This document shows positions 7,360 through 15,487 of a DNA stretch of 42,043 nucleotides, piece by piece. The DNA lies in NCBI GenBank assembly GCA_017547755.1, contig JAFYOX010000039.1, positions 1-42,043 of the forward strand, given 5' to 3'. The notes beneath the pieces were generated by a model. That model was not told the origin of the DNA, ran no database searches, and saw only the letters and a list, made by a program, of their open reading frames with translations. The position numbers and the translations under genes were made by a program. The DNA comes from Clostridia bacterium (GTDB lineage Bacteria; Bacillota; Clostridia; Oscillospirales; CAG-272). The stretch's first letter is position 1. Each line of letters starts with the position of its first letter.

Positions 7360-7913
7360 CCAAACTTCACGTTTGGATTGTAAGGAAGAAAAACGACCGT
7401 TGGTCGTTTTTCTTGATTAATGCCCCTGCGCGGGGCAGGCGCATAAAGGGGCTCAAGCGCCGCCCCTTTATGAATACCGGCTGGGAGACCCTGTGGGTCT
7501 CCGGAAGCCCTTCGGGCGGATTGTTATCGTTCTGTTGTGGGGTAGAGAATACGACAAGCCGAACGTACCGTCCGTATGGGAAGTTGATTCTGGCTGACCG
7601 CCGGAGGTTAGGGGGTAACGTTCGCCGCTTTATCTGAAGATAACCTCCACCGCTGTTTCTGCTGAACGTGCGTTTTGGACAAGTCTGCACCCAACTCCGT
7701 AACTTCCAAACGTTTTGCCGCGTGAAAACCGCTGTCTGTCCGAGCGCTCAAGCGCGAGTCACACGTACGCAGGAGAATCCAAGGGGGAACCCCCTTGGTC
7801 GGGGTGATTCACAAGAGGGCGACGACTCGCCCTCTTGTGCGCCGCCACGCGCAGTGGCATTAATCCTGAAAACCGCCGTCAGACGGTTTTCTACCTTCCG
7901 CGGCGAAGCCGCG
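7360..7913. repeat. Family A structured repeat, copy 1
   Basis: This fills the gap between holA and the RNase M5-like gene. Order of visible hairpins: CCAAAC/GTTTGG; a T-rich stem around GACCGTTGGTC; GCCCCTGCGCGGGGC; ATAAAGGGGC/GCCCCTTTAT; GAGACCC/GGGTCTC; GCCCTTCGGGC. A conserved core of about 230 bases follows, from GGTAGAGAATACGAC to GTCTGTCCGAG and including TTATCTGAAGATAA. Then come GCGCTCAAGCGC, CCAAGGGGG/CCCCCTTGG, CACAAGAGGGCG/CGCCCTCTTGTG, AAAACCGCC/GACGGTTTT and CGCGGCGAAGCCGCG. The two ends are imperfect inverted repeats of each other. It ends three bases before the holA stop. Short ORFs inside are not conserved in frame between copies. Confidence 0.8.
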
Positions 7914-7915
7914 CC

Positions 7916-8989
7916 TTACCCGCCGCAGATCAGACGTTCGATCACCTCATAGCCGAGAGGCGTCGACTTGATCTTCCGGTCTGCCTCCGCACACCGCGCC
8001 GCCGCGCGGTCAAAATACACCGCCGGACGGCTCTTCGCCGCCGTCATGTATAACCCCGCCTTGTAGGTGTGCATCTTCATCATCTTCGCAAATTCCGCAC
8101 TGCTGATCCCTTCTTCCAGCGCGTGCGCCGCCGCCGCAAGATCGCAGAATACCCGCGTGATCTGCGAAAGAACAATGATCGGCTCTTCCTTCTTCCGCAT
8201 CTTCACCGCAAGTGCGTCCAGCGCCGCAGGAATGTTTCCCTCGAGAACGCAGTTCGCCAGCCGGAACGCATCGTCTTCGTCCGTCCGCGTCACCGTCGCT
8301 TCCACATCCTCCATCGTCACTTCCGTACGGCCCGATTCCGCCGCATACGCCGCCGTCTTCGCCAGTTCCCCCGACAGACGGTACATCGACCGTCCGCACA
8401 GATTCAGAATCCGCATCGATACCCCCTGCGGGATCGTCAGTCCGTATTCCGCAAAGTGCCGCTCGATCCAGCGCACCAGCCGCGCGTCCGTCTGATAATC
8501 AAACTGCACCGTCTTCATGATCTTCCCCGCGTTCTTCAGAAACGACGACGGACGCTTCGCGTTCCCCGCGTCAAATCCGTCCGCCGCCACACGCAGGATC
8601 ACCACCACCGAATCCGCCACGTTCGCCGCGTCCCCGAACATCGACAGCGCCATGCCGTCGCCTCCGTCGTCGTCAAATGCATCCTCAAGCATTTCAAGCA
8701 GCGCCGTACGCTCCTTTTCGTTCAGGAATTTGTCCAGATTCGACAGCGATATGTCCACGAGCTTCTTCTCCGCCATCACCGGCGGCGCCAGCACCGCTTC
8801 ACGGATCGCTTCCAGATCGTACGAATCGTCCGCAAACCGCGCGTAGTTGAACGCCGCAAAGCCCGGATCCGTCACCACCGCCGCCTTCATCTGCGCGGCA
8901 TAGTGATTCTTCATATAGTCTTCGTCTCCGTAAAAGAAATACATTCCCCGCGGAGCCTTCACTTCGCTCCGAAGTTCGCTTTCCGTCAT
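7916..8989 (-). CDS. holA: DNA polymerase III delta subunit
   Basis: Clamp-loader subunit that opens the beta sliding clamp. The 357-residue protein begins with the family pattern PRGMYFFYGDEDYMK (the degenerate nucleotide-binding region of a delta subunit). It continues with a lid-like middle containing RWIERHFAEYGL and a helical C-terminal collar domain ending EVIERLICGG. The length matches HolA (about 340). AAAGGCGG precedes the ATG at 8989. The gene diverges from the DUF2974 gene at 9111 across 121 bases. Its stop codon abuts family A copy 1, whose first hairpins probably terminate it. Usual neighbours (comEC, rpsT) are not present. Confidence 0.92.
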   Translation of the reverse strand: MTESELRSEVKAPRGMYFFYGDEDYMKNHYAAQMKAAVVTDPGFAAFNYARFADDSYDLEAIREAVLAPPVMAEKKLVDISLSNLDKFLNEKERTALLEMLEDAFDDDGGDGMALSMFGDAANVADSVVVILRVAADGFDAGNAKRPSSFLKNAGKIMKTVQFDYQTDARLVRWIERHFAEYGLTIPQGVSMRILNLCGRSMYRLSGELAKTAAYAAESGRTEVTMEDVEATVTRTDEDDAFRLANCVLEGNIPAALDALAVKMRKKEEPIIVLSQITRVFCDLAAAAHALEEGISSAEFAKMMKMHTYKAGLYMTAAKSRPAVYFDRAAARCAEADRKIKSTPLGYEVIERLICGG

Positions 8990-9110
8990 GTGCAGTCCGC
9001 CTTTCTGTGGTAATTTATGGAAATTAAAGTTCTATTCATAAAGGGCGCGTATATTTTTTCACAATCGGCTGATAAAATGGAGGCAGCAAAAACGTTTTAC
9101 AGGAGTCCCA

Positions 9111-10193
9111 ATGCCCAATATTTTCGATTATCTTCTCTGGCGCGGAGACCTTTCGTTCGCCGCCGCGCCGTTCAATGAGGTGGACAACCTCATTCTTGCC
9201 ATGCTTTCGTTTATTGAATACCGGAACATCGTTCCGTCCGCGCTTCTCGGCACGCCGGTGAAACTGTCGGAATGCCTTCGCCGCTACGAGGAAAACTTCC
9301 CCGGCGGCGAGGATTTCGGCGTGATCGTCCCGCCGGAAACGACGGATCTGTTCCGCTGTGCCGCGTCGTCCGCCCGCTTTTCGGAAATCTACGCCGCGTA
9401 TTATATGAATATCACGGACGAAGAGGAACCGATGCAGTTTGCGGCAGTCACCTATATCCTTCCGGACAATTCGCTGTTCATTGCCTTCCGCGGAACGGAC
9501 GACAGCCTTGCCGGCTGGCGCGAGGACTTCAACCTGAGCTTCACGTGCCCGATCCGTTCGCAGGAACTCGCGGCGGCGTACGTCCGTGACGTCGCATCCG
9601 TCTACCGCGGAGACATCCGTATCGGCGGACACTCGAAAGGCGGAAACCTGTCGGTCTATGCGGCCGCATTCGTGCCGCCGCACGTACAGCAGCGGATCCT
9701 CACGGCATACAGCAACGACGGCCCGGGATTTCTCGCGCCGGTCCTCGAATCGCCGGAATACCGGGAGATCGCGGGCCGGGTCATCACGTTCGTTCCGCAG
9801 TCCTCCGTGATCGGGATGCTTCTCGAACACGACGGGGAGTACCGCGTGATCGAGAGTACGATCCACAACGGTCTGTTCCAGCACGATCCGTTTTCGTGGA
9901 GCGTTGCGGGTCCGCAGTTCATCCATCTGGACAGTCTGTCGAAGCAGGGACAGCGTCACGACCGCGTTCTGCGGTCATGGCTGTCGAAGCTGGACACGGA
10001 CGAACGCCGGAAGTTCACGGAAACGCTGTTCGGCGTTCTCGAATCCACGGGAGCAAAGACGGTGTCCGACCTTACGGAAGGCCGGCTGAACAGCATCGGC
10101 ACGATCCTCCGGACGTTCGGGAATCTGGATCGTGAGACGAAGGATCAGGTTTATAATTTTATCAAACAGCTCGCGGAGTCCGCGGTGGAATAG
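9111..10193 (+). CDS. DUF2974 (Mbeg1-like) alpha/beta-hydrolase protein
   Basis: A 360-residue cytosolic protein of the lipase-like DUF2974 family, common in gut Firmicutes. The alpha/beta-hydrolase core shows the oxyanion-side strand FIAFRGTDDSLAGWREDF and the nucleophile elbow GGHSKGGNLSVYAA, where serine in GHSKG would be the nucleophile. An acid and a histidine are expected downstream, with candidates near SNDGPGF and LLEHDGEYRV. No signal peptide is seen. AGGAG sits seven bases before the ATG at 9111. The true substrate is unknown for the family; lipase activity is only inferred. The stop is five bases before the first hairpin of family A copy 2. Confidence 0.85.
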   Translation: MPNIFDYLLWRGDLSFAAAPFNEVDNLILAMLSFIEYRNIVPSALLGTPVKLSECLRRYEENFPGGEDFGVIVPPETTDLFRCAASSARFSEIYAAYYMNITDEEEPMQFAAVTYILPDNSLFIAFRGTDDSLAGWREDFNLSFTCPIRSQELAAAYVRDVASVYRGDIRIGGHSKGGNLSVYAAAFVPPHVQQRILTAYSNDGPGFLAPVLESPEYREIAGRVITFVPQSSVIGMLLEHDGEYRVIESTIHNGLFQHDPFSWSVAGPQFIHLDSLSKQGQRHDRVLRSWLSKLDTDERRKFTETLFGVLESTGAKTVSDLTEGRLNSIGTILRTFGNLDRETKDQVYNFIKQLAESAVE

Positions 10194-10198
10194 GGTAC

Positions 10199-10744
10199 GC
10201 GGCTTCGCCGCGATAGGTGGAAAAATGACCTGACGGTCATTTTTCTTGATTAATGTCCCTGCGCGGGACGGGCGCCTAAGAGGACCGGTCGCGGTCCTCT
10301 TAGGAATCTCCACGACCAAGGGGGTTCCCCCTTGGATTCTCCGCCATCTTTCAGTCAGAGGGTAGAGAATACGACGGCAACATGACTGCCGTCCGTATGG
10401 GAAGTAGATTCTGGCTAACCGCCGGGGGTTAAGGGTGGCGGTTGCCGCTTTATCTGAAGGTAAATCTGAAGATAACGTCCACCGCTGTTTATAGTGAACG
10501 TACGCTTTGGACAGATCTGCACCCAACTTCGTAACTTCCAAACAGTCTGCCGCATGAAAACCGCTGTCTGTCCGAGCGCTCAAGCGCGAGTCCCCTATAC
10601 GCCGGGGTATCCAAAGGGGTGTCCCCTTTGGTCGAGGTGATTCACAAGAGGGCATCGACATGCCCTCTTGTGCGCCGTCCGCGCAGGACATTATTCCTGA
10701 AAACCGCCTTCAGGCGTTTTTCTTCCTTCCGCGACGCAGTCGCG
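10199..10744. repeat. Family A structured repeat, copy 2
   Basis: It lies between two convergent genes, the DUF2974 gene and the ynbB-like gene, and touches both stop codons within 12 bases. The hairpin order is as in copy 1 but with changed, still paired, stems: GACCTGACGGTC, TAAGAGGACC/GGTCCTCTTA, CCAAGGGGG/CCCCCTTGG, GACGGCA/TGCCGTC, GCGCTCAAGCGC, CAAAGGGG/CCCCTTTG, GAGGGCA/TGCCCTC. The core has a local duplication around TTATCTGAAG (10450-10475). No gene is present. Confidence 0.8.
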
Positions 10745-10755
10745 CCTTCCCTCAC

Positions 10756-12090
10756 TCACTCCTGTGCAGCAGAATTCACCTTGTCGGCGGCAGCCATAAT
10801 GCCCAGTCTGGCACTCTCATACGTCAGACCGCCCTGCATGAACGCCGTGTACGGCGCACGCATCGGCCCGTCCGCGGACAGCTCGATCGACGCACCGCCG
10901 ACAAAAGCACCGGCCGCCATGATGACCGGATCCGCATAGCCCGGCATTTCCCACGGGTACGGCGTAACGTGCGCGTCGATCGGCGATGCCGACTGGATAC
11001 CGCGGCAGAACGCCACCAGCTTTTCCGGCGCGTCGCAGTCCACCGCCTGTACAATGTCGCTCCGGCGGACATCCCATGCCGGATTCACGCGGTAGCCCAT
11101 TTCGCCGAACATATATGCCGCAAGATGCGCCGTCTTCATCGCCTGCGCCACCGTGTGCGGCGCGTAGAATAAACCTTTGATCAGATTGCGGTTCTGTCCG
11201 AGGGATGCACCCACTTCCAGACCGACGCCCGGCGAGGTCAGACGGTAGCCGCAGAGGTCGACCGCCTCTTTGGTACCGACGATGTAGCCGCCGATGTCCG
11301 CCATGCCGCCGCCCGGATTCTTGATGAGCGAACCCGCCATCAGGTCGACGGCACATTCGTCCGCCGCACCGTTCAGCGGCTTTCCGCACGGTTCTTCGAT
11401 CTCGGTGAACTCGCCGTAGCAGTTGTCCACCATGAATACCGGCTTCTTCATGCCGGATTTTTTTGCAAATTCCGCAACTTCGTACGCCGCACGGCGGATC
11501 TCGCGTACCGTCAGCGTCGGACGGTCTGCGTAACCCTTGGAACGCTGGACGTACACCATCTTCACGCGGTCGCCGTATTCGGCGAGGATCGCGCGCATAC
11601 CGTCGAAATCGAACGGCAGACCTTCCGCGTCACGCGGCTGAAGATCGGTCTTCATGAAGGTCACGCCGAAATCGGCGAGGGAGCCGTCGCCGTTCTTGCC
11701 GTTCGGCTGTGCGTTTCCGTCGATGCCGATGACGTCAAGAAGGGTATCGTACGGGGTACCGGAGATGGAGAGCATGATATCGCCCGGACGGAGGATGCCG
11801 AACAGACCGACGGTGAGGGTATGCGTACCGGAGAGAAGCGAGGTACGCATGAATCCTGCTTCCGCACGGAAGATCTTCGCCGCGAGGATATCGATCATAT
11901 CGCGGCCGCGGTCGCCGTAGCCGTAGCCGGTGGACGGCGCGAAGAGGGATTCGGAGACTTCGCACTGCCGGAAGCAGTCGAGGACGTGTTCGGTATTGAA
12001 ACGCGAGATCGCGTCGATGTCGTGATAGATGGCGGACATAGCGGATTCCGCCTGATCCGCGAGGGATCGGATGTTGGGAGAGATATTCAT
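10756..12090 (-). CDS. ynbB: Methionine gamma-lyase family PLP protein (YnbB-like)
   Basis: A 444-residue fold-type I PLP enzyme of the family annotated as methionine gamma-lyase-like or aluminium-resistance protein, found widely in Firmicutes. Visible features are the substrate and cofactor loop SLLSGTHTLTVGLFGILRPGD, the PLP aspartate/asparagine region FMVDNCYGEFTE, and the probable Schiff-base lysine in DLMAGSLIKNPGGGMAD. The length is normal (about 420-440). The ribosome-binding site before the ATG at 12090 is weak. Usual neighbours miaA and hfq are missing. It is flanked on both sides by family A repeats. The physiological substrate of YnbB is not established. Confidence 0.88.
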   Translation of the reverse strand: MNISPNIRSLADQAESAMSAIYHDIDAISRFNTEHVLDCFRQCEVSESLFAPSTGYGYGDRGRDMIDILAAKIFRAEAGFMRTSLLSGTHTLTVGLFGILRPGDIMLSISGTPYDTLLDVIGIDGNAQPNGKNGDGSLADFGVTFMKTDLQPRDAEGLPFDFDGMRAILAEYGDRVKMVYVQRSKGYADRPTLTVREIRRAAYEVAEFAKKSGMKKPVFMVDNCYGEFTEIEEPCGKPLNGAADECAVDLMAGSLIKNPGGGMADIGGYIVGTKEAVDLCGYRLTSPGVGLEVGASLGQNRNLIKGLFYAPHTVAQAMKTAHLAAYMFGEMGYRVNPAWDVRRSDIVQAVDCDAPEKLVAFCRGIQSASPIDAHVTPYPWEMPGYADPVIMAAGAFVGGASIELSADGPMRAPYTAFMQGGLTYESARLGIMAAADKVNSAAQE

Positions 12091-12148
12091 AATCTTACGC
12101 TTTCTGTATTACAAAATTTTGTATTTTCTGAAATTATCGTTTTTTATA

Positions 12149-12704
12149 TGCACCTTCGGTGCAGAAGGAAGAAAAATGACCTTTGGTCATTTTTCTTGGA
12201 TTTATGCCCCAGCGCGGGGCAGGCGCATAAGAGGTCTCCGGCGCGAGACCTCTTATGAATCACCCGCGCTGGGAGACCCATAGGGTCTCCGGAAGCCCTT
12301 CGGGCAGATTGTTATCGTTCAGTTGTGGGGTAGAGAATACGACAAACCGAACGTACCGTCCGTATGGGAAATTGATTCTGGCTGACCGCCGGGGGCTGGG
12401 GGTAACGTTCGCCGCTTTATCTGAAGATAACGTCCACCGCTGTTTCTGCTGAACGTACGCTTTGGACAAATCTGCACCCGACTCCGTAACTTCCAAACGT
12501 TTTGCCGCGTGAAAACCGCTGTCTGTCCGAGGCCCAAAGGCCGAGTCACACGAACATACGGGGTATCCAAAGGGGTGTCCCCTTTGGTTGCGGGTATTCA
12601 CAAAGGGGCGGCAACGGAGCCCCTTTGTGCGCCGTCCGCGCAGGACATTAATCCAAGAAAAACGACCGCCAGGTCGTTTTTCCACCTTCCGCGACGCAGT
12701 CGCG
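12149..12704. repeat. Family A structured repeat, copy 3
   Basis: It lies between mnmG and the ynbB-like gene in the same orientation as copies 1 and 2. The core is over 90 percent identical to copy 1 by eye. Stems differ but stay paired: GCACCTTCGGTGC, GACCTTTGGTC, AAGAGGTCTC/GAGACCTCTT, GAGACCCATAGGGTCTC, GGCCCAAAGGCC (copy 1 has GCGCTCAAGCGC at this place), CCAAAGGGG/CCCCTTTGG and CACAAAGGGGC/GCCCCTTTGTG. It ends 24 bases from the mnmG stop. No gene is present. Confidence 0.8.
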
Positions 12705-12727
12705 CCCTTCCGGACGCTTTGGTATTC

Positions 12728-14614
12728 TTACTTCCCCTGAAGCCAGATCAGCAGCACCGTGATATCCGCAGGATTCACCCCCGATATCCGCGCCGCCTGC
12801 CCGATCGTCGCGGGCTTGACCTTGTCGAGCTTCTGCGCCGCTTCCAGACGGAGTCCGCGGATCTGCGAATAGTCGATGTCCTGCGACAGCCGCGTGTCTT
12901 CCGACTTCTGCTGACGCGCCACTTCTTCCAGCTGATGCCTGATGTATCCTTCGTATTTGATCTCCGTTTCCACGCGTTCCGCGAGGTTTCTCGGAAGTTC
13001 CGGACGGTGCGGGTCAAACCGCGCCGTGGACGCGTAATCCAGCCCCGGACGGCGGATGATGTCGCACAGGTTCGCGCCCGAAGAGATCGGCGTGGTGCCG
13101 CGTTCTTCGAGAAGAGCGTTGATGCCCGACGTCGGGCCGACATTCACGTGCCGCAGACGTTCGATCTCGTCCGTCACCGCCTGCGTCCGCGCGACAGTTT
13201 CCGCGTAGCGTTCGTCGGACAGCAGTCCCGCGTAATGCGCGTACTTCGACAGACGTTCTTCCGCGTTGTCCTGACGGATCAGCAGGCGGTATTCGCTGCG
13301 GCCCGTCATGATGCGGTACGGCTCGTTCGTTCCCTTGGTGACAAGGTCGTCGATGAGCGTGCCGAGATAGGACGAATGGCGCGGCAGGATGATCTGTTCC
13401 ATTCCGCGTACATACAGAGACGCGTTCAGACCTGCGAGAAGTCCCTGTGCCGCCGCTTCTTCGTAGCCGGAGGTTCCGTTGAACTGTCCCGCGCCGAAGA
13501 GTCCGGCGACTTTTTTGAGTTCGAGCGTTCCGTACAGTTCGAGCGGATTGATGCAGTCATATTCGATCGCGTAGGCGTAGCGCATGATCTCCGCGTGTTC
13601 AAAACCTTTCAGCGAGTGGAGCATCTGCACCTGCACGTCCGCCGGAAGGGACGACGAGAAACCCTGCAGGTAGATTTCGTCGGTATTGTCGCCCATCGGC
13701 TCCACGAAGAGCTGATGGCGTTCCTTGTCCGCGAAACGGATGACCTTGTCCTCAATGGACGGGCAGTAACGCGGGCCGGTGCCGTGGATCTGACCGGAAT
13801 ACAGCGGCGAACGGTGGATATTCGCCTTGATGATATTGTGTGTTTCCTCATTGGTATACACGACATGGCACGGTACCTGACGGATCCCGTTCAGCTTCGC
13901 GGGATCGGTGCGGGTGGAGTACGGCGTGATATATTCTTCGCCGTCCTGCTGTTCGAGGACGGAAAAATCGATGGAACGGCGGTGGATGCGCGGCGGCGTA
14001 CCCGTCTTGAAGCGCATGAGTTCCACGCCGAGTGCGGCGAGGCAAGGTGTCAGCCCGCTCGACGGAAGCGAATTATCGGGACCGGAGGACTTCTTCACGG
14101 CGCCGACATGGGTCACGCCGCCGAGGTACGTCCCGGTACAGATGATCGCGGAGGTGCATTCGAAATCGCCGCACGGTTCGGTGCGTACGCCGGTGACGCG
14201 GCGTCTTCCGGAATCGGTTTCTTCGGTAAAGACTTCGGTGACTTCCGCCTGGATGATGCGGAGGTTTTCGGTATGCTCCAGGACCTCCTTCATGAGGTCG
14301 GAATATTTTCTGCGGTCCGCCTGCACGCGCTTCGAACGCACAGCCGCACCCTTGCTCGTATTGAGCGTACGCGACTGCATGGTCACGAGGTCCGCGGCAT
14401 ATCCCATCTCGCCGCCCATGGCGTCGATCTCAAAAACCAAATGTCCCTTTCCCGTTCCGCCGATGGACGGATTGCACGGCATATTCGCCACCGCGTCCAG
14501 CGACAGCGTAAACAGCGCCGTATTCAGCCCGATCCGCGCGCACGCCAGAGCCGCTTCGACCCCCGCATGACCCGCGCCGATCACCGCTACGTCAAATCTC
14601 TCATTATTATACAT
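12728..14614 (-). CDS. mnmG: tRNA uridine-5-carboxymethylaminomethyl(34) synthesis enzyme MnmG
   Basis: FAD-dependent partner of MnmE that installs the carboxymethylaminomethyl (or aminomethyl) group on wobble U34 of several tRNAs. The 628-residue length is normal. The N-terminal dinucleotide-binding motif GAGHAGVEAALACARIG begins near residue 12, followed by the family signature CNPSIGGTGKGHLVFEID. The second signature GQFNGTSGYEEAAAQGL and the C-terminal helical domain that binds MnmE (near SQIRGLRLEA) are present. GGAGG lies ten bases before the ATG at 14614. A consensus promoter sits 43 bases upstream. Its usual partners mnmE and rsmG are not adjacent. Confidence 0.97.
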   Translation of the reverse strand: MYNNERFDVAVIGAGHAGVEAALACARIGLNTALFTLSLDAVANMPCNPSIGGTGKGHLVFEIDAMGGEMGYAADLVTMQSRTLNTSKGAAVRSKRVQADRRKYSDLMKEVLEHTENLRIIQAEVTEVFTEETDSGRRRVTGVRTEPCGDFECTSAIICTGTYLGGVTHVGAVKKSSGPDNSLPSSGLTPCLAALGVELMRFKTGTPPRIHRRSIDFSVLEQQDGEEYITPYSTRTDPAKLNGIRQVPCHVVYTNEETHNIIKANIHRSPLYSGQIHGTGPRYCPSIEDKVIRFADKERHQLFVEPMGDNTDEIYLQGFSSSLPADVQVQMLHSLKGFEHAEIMRYAYAIEYDCINPLELYGTLELKKVAGLFGAGQFNGTSGYEEAAAQGLLAGLNASLYVRGMEQIILPRHSSYLGTLIDDLVTKGTNEPYRIMTGRSEYRLLIRQDNAEERLSKYAHYAGLLSDERYAETVARTQAVTDEIERLRHVNVGPTSGINALLEERGTTPISSGANLCDIIRRPGLDYASTARFDPHRPELPRNLAERVETEIKYEGYIRHQLEEVARQQKSEDTRLSQDIDYSQIRGLRLEAAQKLDKVKPATIGQAARISGVNPADITVLLIWLQGK

Positions 14615-14656
14615 GGAAGTGTTTCCTCCAATTTGTGACTTATATCATAATTTTTT

Positions 14657-14685
14657 ATTATACCACAAAAGTGGGGTGGTGTCAA
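14657..14685 (-). promoter_or_regulatory. Sigma-A promoter of mnmG
   Basis: On the minus strand, TTGACA (14685-14680) and TATAAT (14662-14657) have a 17-base spacer. The spacer contains the short inverted repeat CCAC...GTGG. The leader is about 35 bases. Confidence 0.85.
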
Positions 14686-14699
14686 ATTTTTTCGTTTTT

Positions 14700-15387
14700 G
14701 GGGGATACGGTCGCTTTTTGAAAAAAGCTCCGCAAAAACTTCAATCTGTAGTAGCCGTTTTTTGAAGTTGATATGGGTTTGAAAAGGGATTTTTTGATGG
14801 GTCTGTGCGCTGACATTTGGTTTGTCCCAGCCGACAAAGTGGAGCGATCCAAATTCTAAGAAGTAGTGGAGACGGAAATCAGGGCATTCGCTCCCTGATT
14901 TCCCACGCCGGTTATGGATACGATGATATCGTGCGTCACGTTAGAATTCAGCTACATATTATTGGGTATCCGCACTCCTTGGCTGCCGCCGTTCGTGCTT
15001 TGCGTTTATGCAAACTTTACGTCAGCCGACAGAACAAGCGAAAAGCGCGGACGGCGGTATAGCCAAGCCGCGCGGATGCTGACGCATCCGTAGAAGTATT
15101 TCTATATTCCGCACGATATCACGGTTATCCCATACGGCGTGGGAAGTCATGGGTCTAAGAGACTTTCTTCGAAAGTCTCATGCGGCCCCTGACTTCCGTC
15201 TCCACCCTTCCTCAGAATTTGGATCTCTCCTATTTTGTCAACTGGGACAAACTATATGGCTACGCACAGACCCATCAAAAATTCCCTTTCAAACCCATAT
15301 CAACTACCCAAACCGGCTACACACGAGACACTGCGTGTCTCTGAAAAGTTTTTGCGGAGCTTTTTTCAAAAAGCGACCGTCTCCCCT
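14700..15387. repeat. Family B nested-inverted-repeat element, copy 2 (complete)
   Basis: The whole 870-base gap between mnmG and the antiporter contains this element and no gene. Outer arms of about 110 bases pair (GATACGGTCGCTTTTTG ... CAAAAAGCGACCGT). Inside them pair GGGTCTGTGCG/CGCACAGACCC, TTTGTCCCAG/CTGGGACAAA, GATCCAAATTCT/AGAATTTGGATC, GTGGAGACGG/CCGTCTCCAC and TCCCACGCCG/CGGCGTGGGA. The core has CTTGGCT/AGCCAAG, CCGCCGT/ACGGCGG and the hairpin GGATGC-TGAC-GCATCC. The entire element could fold as one long branched structure. Confidence 0.75.
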
Positions 15388-15415
15388 TTCCCGTACAATT
15401 TGCACCCACTCCCCC

Positions 15416-15443
15416 TTGCAAAATAAAAATAACGTGGTATAAT
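15416..15443 (+). promoter_or_regulatory. Promoter of the antiporter gene
   Basis: TTGCAA (15416-15421) and TATAAT (15438-15443) are 16 bases apart, just outside the right end of family B copy 2. The leader would be about 38 bases. Confidence 0.65.
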
Positions 15444-15487
15444 AGACGGCATATATATTACAGAAAGAAAAAGGAGGATTACTGCAG

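Noticed and set aside
7367-12685. Short ORFs inside family A repeats (for example 7367-7690, 9975-10691 and 12260-12685 on the minus strand) with similar peptide pieces
   Set aside because: The shared peptides result from shared repeat DNA. Insertions and deletions between copies break the frames, and stem changes are compensatory for pairing rather than synonymous.
7360-12704. CRISPR array suspected from recurring hairpins
   Set aside because: There are no regularly spaced identical repeats of 25-40 bases with unique spacers, and no cas genes.
12509-12730. Plus-strand ORF running from family A copy 3 into the mnmG antisense frame
   Set aside because: It begins in the repeat and continues as an antisense shadow of mnmG; it has no ribosome-binding site.
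14700-15387. Group II intron, retron or IscB/TnpB element in family B
   Set aside because: No reverse transcriptase, nuclease or transposase frame is present, and I could not identify catalytic intron domains or known guide-RNA motifs. Retained only as an unexplained structured element.
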